A stretch of 8,567 bases of DNA from assembly GCA_029781465.1 (NCBI GenBank), contig JAKOWQ010000193.1:1-8567 (forward strand). The letters run 5' to 3'. Positions 6,318 to 8,567 of this stretch are shown piece after piece. A program made the translations under genes and the position numbers. Within the stretch, counting starts at the first letter, position 1. Each line of letters starts with the position of its first letter. The notes beneath the pieces were generated by a model. It was given only the letters and a program-made list of their open reading frames with translations, was not told the DNA's origin and ran no database searches. The stretch comes from Pseudomonadota bacterium (GTDB taxonomy: Bacteria; Pseudomonadota; Alphaproteobacteria; Sphingomonadales; Sphingomonadaceae).

Positions 6318-6505
6318 GTCTTCCGCACGTTCCGCGCGAGGGTCTTGAACCGGTCGCCCGAGGCTTCGCGGACTGTGATCGTGGCGTGACCGGTCTTGCT
6401 CAGCTTCCAGTCCTCGACCGTCCCTGATCTGCCCTTGTGGGTGCCGGACACGACCGCGCAGCCGTCACCATTGGCAACGGTGCCGTTATCGACCCGTTCA
6501 GCCAT
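6314..6505 (-). CDS. Small KOW-motif protein, function unknown
   Basis: The 63-residue protein contains one KOW-like motif, with DGCAVVSGTHKGRSGTVEDW at 14-33 followed by GHATITVR at 39-46. This matches the pattern seen in ribosomal protein L24 and NusG: an invariant glycine followed by alternating hydrophobic and polar residues. KOW domains usually bind RNA or ribosomal and polymerase partners, so an RNA-linked role is a fair guess, not a demonstrated one. The protein is basic toward its C-terminus (RFKTLARNVRKT). Its ATG lies inside the last codons of pyk, in ATGGCTGA, giving an 8-bp overlap that suggests translational coupling; there is only a weak Shine-Dalgarno-like GAG upstream. The stop overlaps the yggS stop by four bases. 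Coding status is supported by the recognisable motif and the tight packing between two real genes. Confidence 0.8.
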   Translation of the reverse strand: MAERVDNGTVANGDGCAVVSGTHKGRSGTVEDWKLSKTGHATITVREASGDRFKTLARNVRKT

Positions 6506-7955
6506 CGTGTTTGCTCAGTTCGTCGCCGCTCAGCGTGACGACGTGGAGCAGGTTGGTTGAGCCGGGAGTGCCAAAAGGCACCCCGGCCAGCGCCACCAGT
6601 TTCGATCCGGCGGTGCCAAAGCCCTGGCGCAGCGCCATGCGCTTGCCCTTGGCGATCATCTCCTCGAAGCTGCCGATATCCTTGGTCACCACCGCGTGGA
6701 CGCCCCACAGCAATGCCTGACGCCGGGCGATCTTCTGTGAGGGGGTCAGCACCAGCACCGGCACCCGGGGGCGTTCGCGCGCGACGCGCCGGGCGGTGCT
6801 GCCAGAGCCGGTAAAGACGATGATCCCGGCCACCGTCATCGCCTCGGCAATCGCCGCGCTGGCCTGGGCCAGGGCCGATGCGGTTGTGGCTTCGGGACGG
6901 ACCACGGTGAAATGGACCCGCTCGGCGTAGCCGGGATCGCTTTCGACCTGGGCTGCGATCCGGTGCATGATCGTCACCGCCTCAACCGGCCAGGCCCCGC
7001 TGGCGGTTTCGGCGGAAAGCATCACGGCATCGGCCCCGTCATAGACCGCGTTGGCAACGTCGGACACCTCGGCGCGGGTCGGGGCGGGGCTTTCGATCAT
7101 CGATTCGAGCATCTGCGTGGCGACCACCACCGGCTTGCCGCTGCGCCGGGTGGTGGCGACGATCCGCTTTTGCAGCGGGGGCACTTCCTCGGGGTTGAGT
7201 TCGACCCCCAGATCGCCGCGCGCAACCATGATCCCGTCGGCCAGCTCGATGATCTCTTCCAGCCGCTCGACCGCGGCGGGCTTTTCGATCTTGGCCATCA
7301 GCGCGGTCTGCGATCCGCCCATCAGCTTGCGCGCCTCGGCCACGTCTTCGGGGCGCTGCACGAAGGAAAGCGCGATCCAGTCCGCCCCTTGCTCGAGCGC
7401 GAAGGCCAGATCGCGGCGGTCTTTTTCGGTCAGCGCGGGGACCGGCACCACCGCATCGGGGACGTTGACCCCCTTGCGATCGGAAATCACCCCGCCAACC
7501 TCGGCCGAACAGAGGATGCGGCCTTCGTCGGCTTCGATCACCTTGAGCCGCAGCTTGCCATCGTCGATCAATAGCCGCTGGCCCTTGCGCAGGATCCCGA
7601 ACAGCTCGGGATGCGGCAGGCAGACGCGGGTCTCGTCGCCGGGGGCGGGATCGCGATCGAGCGTGAAGTGGCCCGAATGGCGGATCACCGCCTTGCCATC
7701 CTTGAACTGACCGACGCGCAGCTTGGGGCCCTGCAGGTCGCACAGCACCGCCACCGGACGCCCGACCGCCTTTTCCACCTCGCGGATCGCGGCGATGGTC
7801 TGGGCGTGGGTGGCGTGATCGCCGTGGCTCATGTTGACGCGGAAGGCGTCGGCCCCGGCGCGCAGCAGCTTCTCGATCATCTCCGGGCTGCGGCTGGCCG
7901 GGCCCAGCGTTGCCAGGATCTTTATCTTGCGTCCGCGCGGATCGAGCTTTGCCAA
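6498..7955 (-). CDS. pyk: Pyruvate kinase
   Basis: Pyruvate kinase moves the phosphate of phosphoenolpyruvate to ADP, the last step of glycolysis and Entner-Doudoroff metabolism. The protein has 485 residues, normal for bacterial enzymes. Motifs: KIKILATLGPAS (10-21); FRVNMSHGDH (38-47) with R39, N41 and S43 at the active-site and potassium-binding positions; DLQGPKLRVG before the B domain; MAKIEKP (220-226) with catalytic K222 and metal ligand E224; ARGDLG (245-250) with metal ligand D248; and VATQMLESM. The C-terminal domain follows, with SAETASGAWP linking to it. The start is TTG 7955, placed three residues before the conserved N-terminus and seven bases after AAGGAAGGA (7963-7971); the frame stays open upstream to 8183, but that part has no family resemblance. 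The downstream KOW gene overlaps by 8 bp. Divergent from the DUF1244 gene. Confidence 0.97.
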   Translation of the reverse strand: MAKLDPRGRKIKILATLGPASRSPEMIEKLLRAGADAFRVNMSHGDHATHAQTIAAIREVEKAVGRPVAVLCDLQGPKLRVGQFKDGKAVIRHSGHFTLDRDPAPGDETRVCLPHPELFGILRKGQRLLIDDGKLRLKVIEADEGRILCSAEVGGVISDRKGVNVPDAVVPVPALTEKDRRDLAFALEQGADWIALSFVQRPEDVAEARKLMGGSQTALMAKIEKPAAVERLEEIIELADGIMVARGDLGVELNPEEVPPLQKRIVATTRRSGKPVVVATQMLESMIESPAPTRAEVSDVANAVYDGADAVMLSAETASGAWPVEAVTIMHRIAAQVESDPGYAERVHFTVVRPEATTASALAQASAAIAEAMTVAGIIVFTGSGSTARRVARERPRVPVLVLTPSQKIARRQALLWGVHAVVTKDIGSFEEMIAKGKRMALRQGFGTAGSKLVALAGVPFGTPGSTNLLHVVTLSGDELSKHDG

Positions 7956-7962
7956 GGGATAG

Positions 7963-7971
7963 TCCTTCCTT
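7963..7971 (-). promoter_or_regulatory. Ribosome binding site for the TTG-started pyk
   Basis: The minus strand reads AAGGAAGGA, a strong Shine-Dalgarno match seven bases before TTG 7955. It decides the start, since no ATG or GTG lies at the conserved N-terminus. Further upstream, TTGGGT and CATAGG at 17-bp spacing are a weak promoter candidate for pyk within the 67-bp divergent gap; I give that little weight. Confidence 0.75.
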
Positions 7972-8022
7972 CTCTCGCCCTCCCTATGGCAAAGCGGTTG
8001 CGAAAACCCAAGGACAACCCCG

Positions 8023-8358
8023 ATGAGCTGCTCTGAAAATACGAATGCGAGTGCTGACGATCCGCTTGAAGCCCTCGATGACGCCGTGGCGGCCGCCGCC
8101 TTTCGCCGCCTTGTGCACCATCTTCGCCATCGCCACGATGCCCAGAACATCGAGCTGATGGTGCTTGCCGGATTTTGCCGCAACTGCCTGGCCGACTGGA
8201 TCCGCGATGCCGGGGCCCCCTATGACAAGGAGGGCGCGCGCGAGGTGATCCACGGCATGCCCAGCGCGGAATGGAAGGCACGTTTCCACAGGGAAGCATC
8301 GGCGGAGCAGCTCGAAGCCATGGCCGAGAGCTTGAAGAAGAACGCCCACGGCCACTAA
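8023..8358 (+). CDS. DUF1244 domain protein
   Basis: The 111-residue protein is a full-length DUF1244 member. Residues 1-20 are a variable acidic leader. The conserved part follows: AFRRLVHHLRHRHDAQNIEL (26-45), then LAGFCRNCLADW with a C52-x-x-C55 pair, then the EVIHGMPSAEWKARFH segment. The family is mostly helical, about 100 residues long and common in Alphaproteobacteria; no biochemical function is established to my knowledge. The CxxC pair might bind metal or be redox-active, which is inference. AAGGA lies eight bases before ATG 8023. It is divergent from pyk across a 67-bp gap, and gapR follows after 40 bp on the same strand, probably in one transcript. Confidence 0.9.
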   Translation: MSCSENTNASADDPLEALDDAVAAAAFRRLVHHLRHRHDAQNIELMVLAGFCRNCLADWIRDAGAPYDKEGAREVIHGMPSAEWKARFHREASAEQLEAMAESLKKNAHGH

Positions 8359-8398
8359 GGACCGGGCAACCGATTCTCATTCAACGGAGTTTGCCCCG

Positions 8399-8567
8399 AT
8401 GGCCAATGCCACCGATGATCGCCTGCGCCTGCTGATCGAACGCGTCGAGCGCCTCGAGGAAGAAAAGAAGGGCATCGCCGACGATATCCGCGATGTTTAT
8501 GCCGAAGCCAAGGCGGTTGGCTATGATGCCAAGATCATGCGCCAGATCGTTCGCCTGAGGAAGATGA
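8399..8567 (+). CDS. gapR: GapR-family nucleoid-associated protein (DUF2312), 3' end cut by window
   Basis: The first 56 residues are present, starting MANATDDRLRLLIERVERLE and ending in VRLRKM. They match GapR/DUF2312: a charged coiled-coil helix (about residues 7-30), then DVYAEAKAVGYDAKIMRQIV, the most conserved stretch of the family. The full protein is normally about 80-90 residues, so roughly 30 are missing. In Caulobacter, GapR is an essential chromosome-structuring protein that clamps overtwisted DNA ahead of replication and transcription and stimulates type II topoisomerases. CGGAG lies nine bases before the ATG. The upstream DUF1244 gene is 40 bp away with no terminator-like hairpin between them. 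Confidence 0.92.
   Translation, partial: MANATDDRLRLLIERVERLEEEKKGIADDIRDVYAEAKAVGYDAKIMRQIVRLRKM

Noticed and set aside
7986..8036. 16-codon open frame MAKRLRKPKDNPDELL overlapping the DUF1244 start
   Set aside because: It looks protein-like and ends just after the DUF1244 ATG, so an upstream-peptide role crossed my mind. There is no Shine-Dalgarno sequence before it and it is too short to judge.

Overview
The window looks like chromosomal DNA from an alphaproteobacterium, most likely a sphingomonad. The reasons are high GC throughout, a GapR/DUF2312 gene (a family essentially confined to Alphaproteobacteria), a DUF1244 gene beside it, and protein sequences close to what I expect for Sphingomonadales. 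The order is inferred from recognition, not from a search. I see no rRNA, tRNA, CRISPR array, insertion sequence or phage gene. Base composition looks even across the window, so nothing suggests recent transfer.

Left part (1-2650). The tail of an Lrp/AsnC-type regulator on the plus strand meets an aminotransferase gene on the minus strand tail to tail, sharing the four bases CTAG. The aminotransferase is HisC-like and carries a twin-arginine-type N-terminus. It lies 24 bp downstream of a TauE/SafE-family membrane transporter that starts with TTG, so the two probably form a two-gene operon. A near-perfect 24-bp palindrome about 80 bp upstream of the transporter is a candidate operator.

Middle (2651-6317). 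A complete minus-strand ftsK (cell-division DNA translocase) has a recognisable sigma70-like promoter. A 9-bp inverted repeat overlaps that promoter. Upstream, on the same strand, is a short divergent thiamine-phosphate-synthase-like gene. It is transcribed away from yggS (PLP homeostasis protein), and only 22 bp separate the two start codons. That gap has no Shine-Dalgarno sequence, but it does contain a palindromic -10-like box placed so that both mRNAs could be leaderless.

Right part (6314-8567). yggS ends tail to tail with a 63-residue KOW-motif protein gene, again sharing CTAG. The KOW gene overlaps the end of pyk (pyruvate kinase, TTG start) by 8 bp. Divergent from pyk is a probable DUF1244-gapR operon on the plus strand; gapR is cut by the window end.

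Most of the content is core housekeeping: division and chromosome segregation, glycolysis, PLP homeostasis, nucleoid structure. The least ordinary parts are the exported-looking aminotransferase with its transporter, the leaderless divergent promoter, and the inverted repeats near tauE and ftsK. I found no convincing new multi-gene system.
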